Made by a program: the position numbers and the translations under genes. Below the pieces are notes generated by a model. That model had not been told where the DNA came from. It saw only the letters and a program-made list of their open reading frames with translations, and did not search any database. A stretch of 64,000 nt of DNA from Coenobita brevimanus (lineage: Eukaryota; Arthropoda; Malacostraca; Decapoda; Coenobitidae). Location of the stretch: NCBI GenBank assembly GCA_032717465.1, contig CM064669.1, positions 49,574,343-49,638,342 of the forward strand, read 5' to 3'. Below, one piece after another: positions 55,178 to 64,000 of this stretch (positions within the stretch are counted from its first letter, which is position 1; every line of letters begins with the position of its first letter).

Positions 55178-55270
55178 CGGCGGGGGACAAGGCGACATGG
55201 AGGCGATTTGTTTGCGGCCACCCCTTACGGGATTAAGGTGCCTGGCAATAGGTAGATAGATAGATAGACC
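55178..55270 (+). mobile_element. Family C non-LTR retrotransposon 3' end, best-ended copy
   Basis: Codons read DKATWRRFVCGHPLRD then TAA; GGTGCCTGGCAATA and (TAGA)n at 55248-55268 follow. Length upstream of the stop is under 60 bp, so the copy is severely 5'-truncated, as is usual for non-LTR elements. Confidence 0.78.
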
Positions 55271-55304
55271 TGTACTGTTTTGATTATACACGTCATTCTT
55301 ATAC

Positions 55305-55930
55305 TTTATAGGTTTATTCCACATCCAACTCCACCCTTCCACACTTGCTCCACCACTCTCCTTTTCTTTATTCCCTTACTTCATAGCACGATTCCACACC
55401 CAGCTCAGCCCATCCACAATCATCCCAACTCCACCCTTCCTATCCACTCTATTCCTTACCGCCGTAACACTATTCTACATTAGTCTCCACCCTTCCACAC
55501 TTGTCCCTCTTTCACCCTACGTTTTCACATTCTTCCTTTCCTCTGTAACACCACTCTACCCCACACTCTATCCACTCAATTCCTTTATAACACAATTCCA
55601 CATCCCACTCCACTCTCCCACACTTAAAACTCCATTCGCCATATCCAGTTTATCCTTTTATAACACTACTCCATACCCCAATCCACGATTCCCCCTCCTC
55701 CGCCTTACCTATCCACATTACCCCTTAAATTATAACATCATTCCACCAGCCACTCCACCCTTCCGCACATACCACTCCACTCTCCTTACCCACTTCACCC
55801 CTTTACTTCAAAGCATCACTCCACATCCATTCCACCTATCCACAAGTGCTCTTCTACCCTTCCAAATCCAATTCATCCTTTTATACACCATTCCACACCT
55901 CACTCCATCCTTCCACACTTTTCCCTTCAC
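55305..55930. repeat. ~75-bp tandem array, nine copies
   Basis: TAACACNATTCCACACCC-type starts lie at about 55313, 55386, 55465, 55546, 55587, 55659, 55733, 55810 and 55882. Most steps are 72-81 bp and one is 41. Each unit continues CACTCCACCCTTCCACACTT and TATCCACTTTATTCCTTT. Confidence 0.85.
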
Positions 55931-56019
55931 CCTTTCTGTTCACACTGACGGCTGTGCGTTCTCTCCACTCCACGTGCCAATCTCGATAAAATCCTTATAT
56001 TTGGTTCAATGTGGTACAG

Positions 56020-56021
<2 letters not shown>

Positions 56022-56055
<34 letters not shown>
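56022..56055. repeat. (GA)n array
   Basis: Perfect GA repeats. Confidence 0.94.
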
Positions 56056-56056
<1 letters not shown>

Positions 56057-56204
56057 AGGGGAGGACCAAGATTAAATTCACCCATTATCACTAACTGGAT
56101 TGGTTATAGGGAAATCGCAGTTAATTCCATCACTACTATAGATCCTTCCTCTGCTAAACAAAATCGAACGGAGGAAGCAAGAATAGAATAAAATGAACAT
56201 CACA

Positions 56205-56390
56205 GGATTGGAAGAAGAAGAAGAAAAAGAGGAGGAGGAGGAGAAAAAGATGATAATGATAATGAATACAATGATTGGTGAAGACAGCGATGGTAATAAT
56301 GACGAAGACATATATAAAAAAATAATGATAATGATGATGATAATAATGTTGATGATAATAATAATGCTAATCACGAAGACGATAATGCAG
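56205..56390. repeat. GAA/GAG/GAT/AAT triplet-rich region
   Basis: Imperfect triplets; Glu-rich and Ile-rich frames on the two strands follow from them. Confidence 0.85.
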
Positions 56391-56462
56391 AATAAACCAA
56401 GAGTCACACACCTATGACCTTATATCTCAACATACGTATTTCCAGCTCAGAGTGCCAAAGTG

Positions 56463-56486
56463 GGAACGGGGGGGGGGAGGGGGGGA
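56463..56486 (+). other. G-run tract
   Basis: GGGAACGGGGGGGGGGAGGG GGGG contains enough G-runs for a quadruplex. Confidence 0.7.
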
Positions 56487-56690
56487 AACGAAAATAAAAC
56501 TGAGTCAATCCCCAGTGATAATCTAACCTGGACCCAGACATCATCACGAAGCCTCAGGGAACAGACTGACTGGAATAGGGAGAGTATTTTCGGTGGCTCT
56601 GGATATTTCGTAACACATCTATCCCACCGAATTATCCTACACTATACACATTAATGTTCTCTCGTTAATGTTCTCTTTCATGTTGCTGGT
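56487..56690. other. No gene recognised
   Basis: Ordinary sequence leading into the 102-bp tandem. Confidence 0.4.
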
Positions 56691-56691
56691 G

Positions 56692-57025
56692 CAGATTACG
56701 CCAGCGATAAAGTTACATCAATAAATCGTAACATATCCTTCCTATCGACTTATTTTCCTTTAAACTGCTTAATAATCTCCCGCGTTACTGATACAGATTA
56801 CGTCAGCGATAAAATTACACCAATAGACCGTAACATATCCTTCCTACCGACTGATTTTCCTTTAAACAGCTTAATAATCTCTCGCGTGTTACTGATGCTT
56901 ACGTCAGCGATAAAAATTACATCAATAAACCGTAACATCTCCTTCCTACCGATTAATTCCGCCTCTCAGTACCTCAATATCCTGATGTTTGTTACTGATG
57001 CGATTATGTCAAAGATAAAATTGCA
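56692..57025. repeat. ~102-bp tandem repeat, 3-4 copies
   Basis: GATTACGCCAGCGATAAAGT starts at 56694, GATTACGTCAGCG at 56796, GCTTACGTCAGCG at 56897 and GATTATGTCAAAG at 57002. Shared words are CGTAACATATCCTTCCTACC, CTTAATAATCTC and CGCGTTACTGATGC. Confidence 0.92.
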
Positions 57026-57044
57026 TAAATAAATACCATCCAAC

Positions 57045-57110
57045 AGAATGTTAAGGTATAATATGCAAAATAAATCGCTGAGGATGAGGTGCTACGGACC
57101 CCCCTGTTCC
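57045..57110 (+). mobile_element. Family A end fragment
   Basis: AAAATAAATCGCTGAGGATG AGGTGCTACGGACCCCC resembles the right end of A, cut before the outermost sequence. Confidence 0.55.
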
Positions 57111-57249
57111 ATTTAAAACACCAGCCTAGGAAGGGTGATGAGAAGTGATTATTGCCAACCTGGAATTAGCACGTATGGATAAAAAAAAAAACACACACAA
57201 ACTTAAACATGGGCTCAACAATATGCTGTAAATGTACCGGTAAACGCGC

Positions 57250-57253
57250 GCGT

Positions 57254-57298
<45 letters not shown>

Positions 57299-57355
57299 TG
57301 TGGTACATGCATAATCAACGCAGTAAATACGACTTTGCATGACGAAAAACATATA

Positions 57356-57403
<48 letters not shown>

Positions 57404-57473
57404 TAGTACATGCATAATCAACAGTCAATACGAACTTGCATGACGAAAAACATATAATTCACACACACACACA

Positions 57474-57475
<2 letters not shown>
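57250..57475. repeat. ~103-bp tandem of unique sequence plus (CA)n
   Basis: GTACATGCATAATCAAC starts at about 57303 and 57406. Both copies run through CTTGCATGACGAAAAACATA TAATTC into (CA)n, and each is preceded by (CA)n. The microsatellite is part of the repeated unit. Confidence 0.92.
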
Positions 57476-57531
<56 letters not shown>

Positions 57532-57545
57532 AGCACACACACACA
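57476..57545. repeat. (CT)n and (CA)n
   Basis: (CT)n at 57476-57512 joined on both sides to (CA)n. Confidence 0.95.
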
Positions 57546-57742
57546 TACACTTATCACCCTCCCCGTTCCATTCCAGGCTGTGAAAGTGCTATGCATCTTA
57601 TTTTTCATCCGAGGAGGAAAAGGCAAGTGTTCGCTGGGGGGAAGGGGAGAGAAAAATACGGACAGAGGAGAACACCTGAACACATAAATCAAGACATTCA
57701 CACGATTGCTGCTCTCTCTCTCTCTCTCTCTCTCTCTTTCTA

Positions 57743-57743
<1 letters not shown>
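57546..57743. other. No gene recognised; short (CT)n
   Basis: Ordinary sequence with (CT)n at 57713-57737. Confidence 0.5.
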
Positions 57744-57824
<81 letters not shown>

Positions 57825-57890
57825 TCATTAATCATGCGAATTCGTGTTTACAGAATTAATTATGCATGTTCTTCGCAAACGTATGTGCAT

Positions 57891-57924
<34 letters not shown>

Positions 57925-57925
57925 T
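57744..57925. repeat. (GT)39 and (GA)n
   Basis: (GT)n 57744-57821 and (GA)n 57890-57921. Confidence 0.95.
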
Positions 57926-58206
57926 GTATATATGTGTTTGATGAGTGTATGTGTGTGACTTTGATGTATACTATTAATGTAGGTGTTTATGTGCGTGGCC
58001 ATGATTTGACCGTGTTTTTGATGCGTGTGTTATGAAGTTCAATGAATTCTCAATGTATGCTTTTGTTGTGATCATTTATTCATATCACTAGTATTAATAT
58101 GGATGGACAAAGAGTGGGTGTGTAAGTAGGCATATATGTGTTTTGAAGCATGGAGCTTTTTGTAAATTAGTGTAGATGTGTGAAAGAATATGTATGCCTA
58201 CTATCA
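57926..58206. other. No gene recognised
   Basis: GTGTAT-rich ordinary sequence. Confidence 0.4.
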
Positions 58207-58207
58207 A

Positions 58208-58302
<95 letters not shown>
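58207..58302. repeat. (GT)47 array
   Basis: Perfect GT repeats. Confidence 0.96.
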
Positions 58303-58303
<1 letters not shown>

Positions 58304-58334
58304 ATGTAAGATTTTACCTGGACTCTCCCGGACG

Positions 58335-59030
58335 CCAGACCTGTTCACTGCCCTCCTCCTTCCCACCCCCTTCCCACTCCCCCTCTCCACTTTTGTCTTA
58401 GCCTCCAGTGTGCTCCCTCCACCTTTTCCCCATCTTCTTCTTCACCCTCTCCCTTCCCTCCATCGTCTTTACATTCACTTTCTCTTTCCTCCTTACCGTC
58501 CCTCGCCCATTTTCCTCTCATTCCTTCATCCTCATCCCTTTTCTTCCAACTCTCCATGAGCCTCACCCCTTTCCTTTCTCCTCCTTCCCCTTCTTCACCC
58601 TACCCCATCCCTCCATCATCCTTACATTCACCCTCTCTTTCCTACTGTCCCCGTCCAATTTGCCTGTCATTTTCTCCTCGTCCTCCTTCCCTTTTTATCT
58701 TACCCTCCATGGTCTTCACTTCCCTCTTTTCCCTTCCCCCTCCTCTTCTTCACCCTCCATCATCTTCACATTCACCCTCTCTTTCAGTCGTCCCCTCCTA
58801 TGCTTCCACCCTTCCTCCTCCTGCTCCACTCCACTCCACTTTTTCTGAACTTCCATTGCCCCTGAGTCCTTCTGCCTACCCCTTCACCTACCCACTCACC
58901 CCGTCTTTCGTACTCCTTCCTCCACCCTTCTATTTCTACCACTCCTCCTTCTCCACTCAATTATTTTCTGAACTTTTATGATACTCAGGCCTCTCTCTCC
59001 CCCTTCCTTCCCCCAGCTTCCCTTTCACTC
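58335..59030. repeat. Pyrimidine tract with ~145-150-bp repeat
   Basis: TTTACATTCACTTTCTCTTT at 58469, CTTACATTCACCCTCTCTTT at 58621 and TTCACATTCACCCTCTCTTT at 58765 give steps of about 152 and 144 bp. Each is preceded by CTTCTTCACCCT and CCCTCCATC. CT-only frames follow the unit. Confidence 0.82.
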
Positions 59031-59039
59031 TCTCTAAAA

Positions 59040-59284
59040 GGTAAAAACACAGGGGGTTAGGAGGAGGTTAGGACAGGTACAAGGCAGTGACGGTGAAACA
59101 GAATACAGAGGTAGTAGACGGTGGTATGGTGGCGTTTGGTTATTTGATTGCTGAGGACTGGTTTTAGCTTGTTAGAGGTCATCCCACAAACTCAGTGGCA
59201 GTCGGTGGGACTCGAACCCACCCCTCACAGCGTCCTCCAAATGTGAGGCTAATACTAAATCGACAGAGTCATCGAGTTGCCCCA
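59040..59284 (-). mobile_element. tRNA-derived SINE-like element
   Basis: On the minus strand the head from 59284 runs through GATGACTCTGTCGATTTAG to a perfect T-arm/B box, GGGTTCGAGTCCC (complement of 59206-59218), with complementary flanks GTGG/CCAC around it. A region of about 30 bases before the T arm (TGAGG ... GAGG) could be a long variable arm. An unrelated body of about 150 bp follows. The A box is degraded and the acceptor ends do not pair well, so it is a tRNA-derived repeat rather than a working tRNA gene. Confidence 0.68.
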
Positions 59285-60320
59285 TCTGTCTTTCCTACTT
59301 CCTTCCCCCTCACACCTCTCTCCCACCTAACCCTCTTCGTCCTCTCCGTTTTTTTAACCTTTGTAGCTCTCACCGCCACCTTGTCTCCTCCCTACCCCTC
59401 CTCTTCCCAGTACACCTTCCCTCCTTCATCAATCACATTCACCTTCCCTTTCTTACTTCCACCTTCATACGTACTCCCTCCAAACCACCTCCTCCTCCTC
59501 CTCCTTCTCCTCAACGGTCCTCACTCACTTCTTCTGCGTCCCCCTTCCCCCACAAACTTCACCTCCCCCTCTCTCAACTTACTCTTCACCCTTTCTTTCC
59601 TGCTCCCCCCCCCCTCCCAAAATCTCATTCACTCCCTCCTCCATTTTCTTCCTCCTCCCCACTTTTTTCTACACCTACATGGTTTTCATCCTAACCTTTT
59701 GCTTACTGTCCCCTCTTTTTTTTCTTCCCCCCTCCTTTAACTTCTTCCTTAGCCTCTCTTTTCTACTCCCTCCTCCCCTCCCTGACCTCCACTCCATTTT
59801 TTTGTTTTTTGTTTTTTAGCAATCGTGTTCATTACCCTCCCCTCTTTTCTTGATATTACCCTCCCTCCTTCATTCTCATCCTCACTCTTTCGTACACCCC
59901 TACCTACCCTCCCTATTCCTCCCACTCCACTTTTTCTTACTCTCCATGGTCCACACCCTCTTCTACTCCACCACCTCTTCTTCAAAATACTCTCAGCCAC
60001 CTCCTACCTTCTTCGTTCTCATCTTTACTCTCTTCCCTCCGCCCCCAACTTCCCTCCGTATTCTCCCTCTCCACTTTTTTACTCTTCATAGTCCGCCGTC
60101 CTTCCACCTATACCCCCCTTCCTCCTCTCCTTCACACTCAAAACTATCCTCTCCTTCCCTCCTTCATTTTCTCCTTCTCTCTCTCCCTACGTCCCCATTT
60201 TCCCACACTATTCCTCTCATCAATGCTTCTTGCTCTCCACAGCCCCAAGTCCCTCCTTCTAACCCTCCCCTTCCTCCTCTTCACACACCCTCAACCAGTC
60301 CCTCCTCACTTCATTCTTCA
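59285..60320. repeat. 1-kb homopyrimidine-biased tract
   Basis: C/T-rich plus strand with relatives of the 58.3-59.0 kb unit (CTTCATCAATCACATTCACC at about 59424). It continues the same tract on the other side of the SINE-like element. Confidence 0.85.
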
Positions 60321-60535
60321 TAGAAATTAATTACTATCAAAATCGTTAGGCTTAGGAGTGTTTATTTACAATTACTCACGCTAGCTTGACTGAAAATTTA
60401 TTTGATAACTGCTTGAATAACGAAGGGCTTATACGTACACAATTTTTTGACATGCTAAAAAAAAAAAAAAAAAAAAAAAGTTAATAAATAGCATCCGTTT
60501 TCCCTTCCTAAATTTTCCTTGTCATCTTCAATTTC
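60321..60535. other. AT-rich sequence with poly-A run
   Basis: A 22-base A run at 60459-60480. It could be a retroposon tail, but no element was identified next to it. Confidence 0.5.
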
Positions 60536-60554
60536 AAACGTTCTTTTTATCTCA

Positions 60555-60600
60555 CCCCTCTATCTATCTGTCCATCTGTCTATCTATCTATCTATCTCGT
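60555..60600. repeat. (CTAT)n array
   Basis: Imperfect CTAT/CTGT tetranucleotides. Confidence 0.9.
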
Positions 60601-60820
60601 CACCAGCGCACGCACCCCCTCGCTCTCTCCCCCCCCACCACTCCCTTTCATATTTCTTGTCACACATACCCGTTTCATCTCAGTGCCTCTGTTCATTCTT
60701 ATTCACCTACCTCACTCCCTTTCTTCCTTTGACACTGCTGTCTCTCTTAGCTATCTCCCCCTTGCCCCCTCTCTCTCCATTTCTTCGGGTCTCAAAATCT
60801 CTCTCTTATTCTACCTCTAC

Positions 60821-60863
<43 letters not shown>

Positions 60864-61975
60864 CACTCTACCTTTATCCTCACCCTCTTATTTTCTGTTA
60901 CCCTTTCCCCCGATCTTTTTTCTCCCCTTCTGCTCCCTCTCCTTCCTTCACTCTTTCTACCCCTCCCCCTTTCCTTCTCTCCCTTCCTTCTCCTCTTTTA
61001 CCCCCTCCTTTTCCTCTTCTACCCCCCCTTCTCCTCTTCTACACCTCCCCTCCTGTTTTCTTCCCTTCTATCCTCTCCTTCTCCCACTCTACCCCTCCCC
61101 CTCTCTTTCCTCCTTTCTACACTTCTCCCTTCTTTCTCCCCTTCTACCCCTCCTCTTCTCTTTCTCACCTGCTATTGTACGTCTTTGTACCCCCTTCTTC
61201 CTACTCCCCTTCTGTCTCCTCTCCTTCCTTTTTCTCTTCTACCGCTCCCATTCCTTCTCCTTTTCCACAACTCCCCTTCCTTCTCCCTCTCTACCACTCC
61301 TTCTCCCTATCACACTTTCTACCCACTATCTTCTCTTCTTCACCCCTTCTTCTATTCTCCACTTTCGTTCCTGCTTTTCCCTCTCGCCCCCACCCCTGCC
61401 TGTCCCTCCACCTCCCCTTTCCTTCCTGCCTGATACCCCATCCTATACCACCCCTTGTCCCCTCCTCCCATTTCCTTCCTGCTTTCCTCTTTCTTTCTAC
61501 CGTCTCCCCTTTCCTTCCTGTTACCACCTATCCCTCTTCTTTCCTCCTCCCCACTTCCCCCATCTCTCTCCCCTTCCTTCCTCCTCTCTTCTTCCCATCT
61601 TCTCTCTACCCTACCCATCTTCTCTCTCCCCCTTCCTTCCTCATCTCCCGTACTCATCTTCTCTCTCTCCCCTTCCATCCTCCTCTCCCCTCCCCCTCTT
61701 CTCCTCCTTCCTTCCTCCTCTCCTCTCCCCTCCCCTTCTTCTTCCTCTTCTTCCCTCCTCTCTCCTTCCTCTCTTTCCCCCTTCCTTTCTCCCCTTCTCT
61801 TTCTATCTTCTCTCTCCCCCTTCCCCTCCTCTCTCCCCTCCCCCCCGCCATTGTCTCCCGGGTCTTGACAGCGAAGGAGGTTGCATTGTCTCTCTCCTCC
61901 ATACACCCCTCCCGCTCCTCTCTATTTTCTCTCACTCTCATCCACTTTGTCTCCTCCACTCCAACTCCACCTCCT
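60600..61975. repeat. 1.4-kb homopyrimidine-biased tract
   Basis: C/T-only DNA with words CTTCTACCCCTCC and CCCCTTCCTTCTCC repeated every ~30-40 bp and (CT)n at 60831-60859. A 514-codon plus frame and minus-strand Glu/Arg/Gly frames are compositional. The only non-CT patch is 61855-61895. Confidence 0.9.
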
Positions 61976-61993
61976 TCCAGCCTGCTCAGGGTT

Positions 61994-61995
<2 letters not shown>

Positions 61996-62078
<83 letters not shown>
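61996..62078. repeat. (CT)n-(GT)n compound array
   Basis: (CT)n 61998-62023 then TTGA and (GT)n to 62076. Confidence 0.95.
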
Positions 62079-62083
<5 letters not shown>

Positions 62084-62139
62084 GGCAAGAGACTAGCCAA
62101 TTTGCTTCTATGGCTGTCTATCTGTCCTTATAGCTTTTT

Positions 62140-62427
<288 letters not shown>

Positions 62428-62475
62428 AACGCTTTACCTTGTCAGACATTAAACATACACACCTAACTTGTCACA

Positions 62476-62760
62476 ATTCATAACGTCACACCTCACCCTG
62501 CCACATCTCACCCTGCCACACTTCACTCTGCCAAACTTTACCCTGCCACACCTCACCCTGCCACACTTCGCCCTGCCACACTTCGCCCTGCCACACTTCA
62601 CACTGCCACACTTCACCCTGCTACACCTTACCCTGTCACAGCTCACACTGCTACACATCACCCTGCCACACCTTACCCTGTCACAGCTCACATTACTACA
62701 CATCACCCTGCCACATCTCACCCTGCCACACCTTAGCTTGTCACACTTCACACTGGATGT
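62476..62760. repeat. 15-bp minisatellite, ~18 copies
   Basis: CACCCTGCCACACTT repeats with variants (CTCACCCTGCCACAT, TTACCCTGTCACAGC). A 60-bp block (CACCTTACCCTGTCACAGCT and on) is duplicated at about 62623 and 62668. The period is a multiple of three, so Leu-Pro-His frames stay open without being genes. Confidence 0.95.
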
Positions 62761-62888
62761 AAATTCGAGTGTTGCAGGTCCTCTTATACAGGGATGACTG
62801 GGACTAAAAAAAAAAATTGTTTGCCTTAACCCCTTCAACCTCAGGACGCACAGGACGTATTTTTCTTTTTCTTGTCTTTTCTTTCTTT

Positions 62889-62890
<2 letters not shown>

Positions 62891-62959
<69 letters not shown>
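62891..62959. repeat. (CT)n array
   Basis: Perfect CT repeats of about 34 units. Confidence 0.96.
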
Positions 62960-62962
<3 letters not shown>

Positions 62963-63780
62963 CAGACAGTTTCATTCAGCTCAGGAGAGGCTTTTCAACA
63001 GGGGCGGATCGATAAAGCCTTAATTAAGCACTTCACAACTAAGGTTTCTCATTAGCAGAATAGAAGCGTCAGATGATATTAAAAAAAAATAAAGAAATAA
63101 AAAACAGAAGACCTCATTGAAGTGAAAAGGTTAGCCAGGTGAGAATCGAGCTCGTGGGATGAATTTAGTAAGGGAGGGTGCATGAGAAGGATTTAGTACC
63201 TCTTTTAAACCTGTTAGTCGTCGAATTTACTCCGTGTGAGAGGTAACTGTGAAGTCATGTGTGGATGGGTGTGTCTACTAGCCAGGATTCCAATGGCCTG
63301 AACTGTGAGTGAATGAGTGTGTGACCCATTTCATTCGACATGCTGCTGAGTAGTTCCCCCACTACCATAATATCTCCTCCGCCTTGCTTTCTGGCCCTCA
63401 CCTCACCTCACCTGCAGGTTGGATAAGGAGACGGGATGAAGATAATTTTTTTCCCCTCACTATCTAGGACTTACGGTCTTTTACGTAAAATGTATGAAGG
63501 CATTTCGAAATTAGGGGAGCTTGATTTTTTTTTTTTTTACGAACATCCATTGCAGGCTGTAGTGCGTTTTTTCTTTTTTTTTTCAGAAAACATAAGTACA
63601 AGTTATTTTGCGTGTCTCATTGATATTTTAGACAGGTCTCCACGGCTCCCTCCCTCAGCCATGTCACAAAACAGGTTCTGGCTATACACCTCCTCGTCAA
63701 AAAAAAAAAAAAAAGGCAATACCTGTTCTCTGAATACTGAATAAATTACTGATAACTGGACAAATCTTAAACTGACAGAG
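62960..63780. other. No gene recognised
   Basis: Ordinary sequence with A- and T-runs (63528-63582, 63700-63714). Frames up to 106 codons have no recognisable content. Confidence 0.45.
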
Positions 63781-63784
63781 CTGA

Positions 63785-63920
63785 CGAACTTAACCCCTTT
63801 AGTATGATGACGTAATCTTATTCCTAGTACCCCCAGACAACCTATTTTATTCAGCATAAGGGGGACGTGATCATGGTCGCATCCAAGACTTTGAATTGTA
63901 TAGCTAGCACTTGAGCCATC
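63785..63920. mobile_element. Possible TTAACCCCTTTAGTA-type dispersed element
   Basis: CTTAACCCCTTTAGTATGAT GACG followed by TATTTTATTCAGCATAAG has a word (TTAACCCCTTYA) that also occurs near 62826, near 32897 (AAACCCCTTCAGTA) and inverted near 54287. One end of a dispersed family is possible; no second end is seen. Confidence 0.35.
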
Positions 63921-64000
63921 CAAATACGCAATTCAACAAGCACTTTCATTGTACTCCCTTTAATCACAGAAGTACAGCAATAAAAGCTAGTGCCATATAC

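Noticed and set aside
59203..59284. Functional tRNA gene on the minus strand
   Set aside because: The T arm is good, but the A box is degraded and the acceptor ends do not pair; better explained as a SINE head.

Overview
This is a eukaryotic, gene-poor window dominated by simple-sequence and minisatellite DNA. It holds more than 60 long dinucleotide arrays ((CT)n/(GA)n, (CA)n/(GT)n, (TA)n), many tri- and tetranucleotide arrays, at least 15 minisatellite or short-satellite blocks with units of 15 to 165 bp, and kilobase-long one-strand purine or pyrimidine tracts. Between these lie small dispersed elements that recur within the window. The make-up recalls decapod crustacean genomic DNA (crab or shrimp). 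That is an inference from repeat style only; no gene in the window fixes the taxon. Nothing prokaryotic, organellar or viral was recognised.

Coding content: almost all long open frames are translations of repeats (Leu-Ser from CT, Thr-His or Val-Cys from CA/GT, Ile-Tyr from TA, Gly-Trp, Cys-rich and Phe-rich from minisatellites) and are not annotated as genes. The only segment that looks like host coding DNA is a 154-bp candidate first coding exon on the minus strand at 12102-12255. It has an ATG, 51 codons and a GTAAGG donor; its gene was not recognised. If it is real, the lower-coordinate side of the window is intronic.

Mobile-element fossils: (A) a ~200-bp element with ~50-bp terminal inverted repeats, in at least six full copies (24.95, 33.89, 34.25, 40.86, 42.78 and 44.02 kb) plus fragments. 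(B) A ~205-bp element with ~20-bp inverted ends (6.75, 7.71, 26.5-26.9, 45.04, 47.77 kb); a sequence like its end has expanded into a 61-bp tandem array at 25.35-25.72 kb. (C) 3' ends of one non-LTR retrotransposon family with a remnant reading DRATWRRFVCGHP, most with TAGA/CAGA-type tails (18.9, 26.3, 39.4, 40.7, 48.0-48.5, 55.2 kb). (D) A ~170-185-bp family with trinucleotide tails (2.5, 10.15, 13.5, 19.6, 24.8, 43.97 kb). (E) A short family at 9.0, 15.6 and 19.1 kb. Two tRNA-derived SINE-like units lie at 27.69 kb and 59.2 kb. A 143-bp retroposed insert with a 14/15 target-site duplication splits an A copy at 25.04-25.18 kb.

Layout: 0-5 kb, CT/CA/TA arrays, a pair of opposed ~90-bp arrays and a pyrimidine tract. 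5-6.1 kb, ~157-bp degenerate tandem. 6.6-8.6 kb, pyrimidine tract and 30-bp minisatellite. 10-16 kb, GACA, ATC and CAC arrays, the candidate exon and an exact 20-bp minisatellite. 16-24 kb, purine tracts and a large GT/GCGT array. 24-28.8 kb, the densest nest of elements plus a 128-bp palindrome. 28.8-33.8 kb, CAC-rich, GA-rich and Cys-frame minisatellites. 34-38 kb, A copies, purine tracts and GT arrays. 39-48.5 kb, mixed A/B/C/D copies. 49.5-54.2 kb, a pyrimidine tract followed by three consecutive minisatellites. 55.3-57.5 kb, 75-bp, 102-bp and 103-bp tandems. 58.3-62 kb, pyrimidine tracts around a SINE. 62-64 kb, CT arrays, a 15-bp minisatellite and ordinary sequence.

The genes cannot be said to work together, because none is visible beyond the possible exon. 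The story of the window is how repeats are made: element ends seeding tandem arrays, retroposon tails seeding tetranucleotide arrays, and elements landing in each other. No new biological system was identified.
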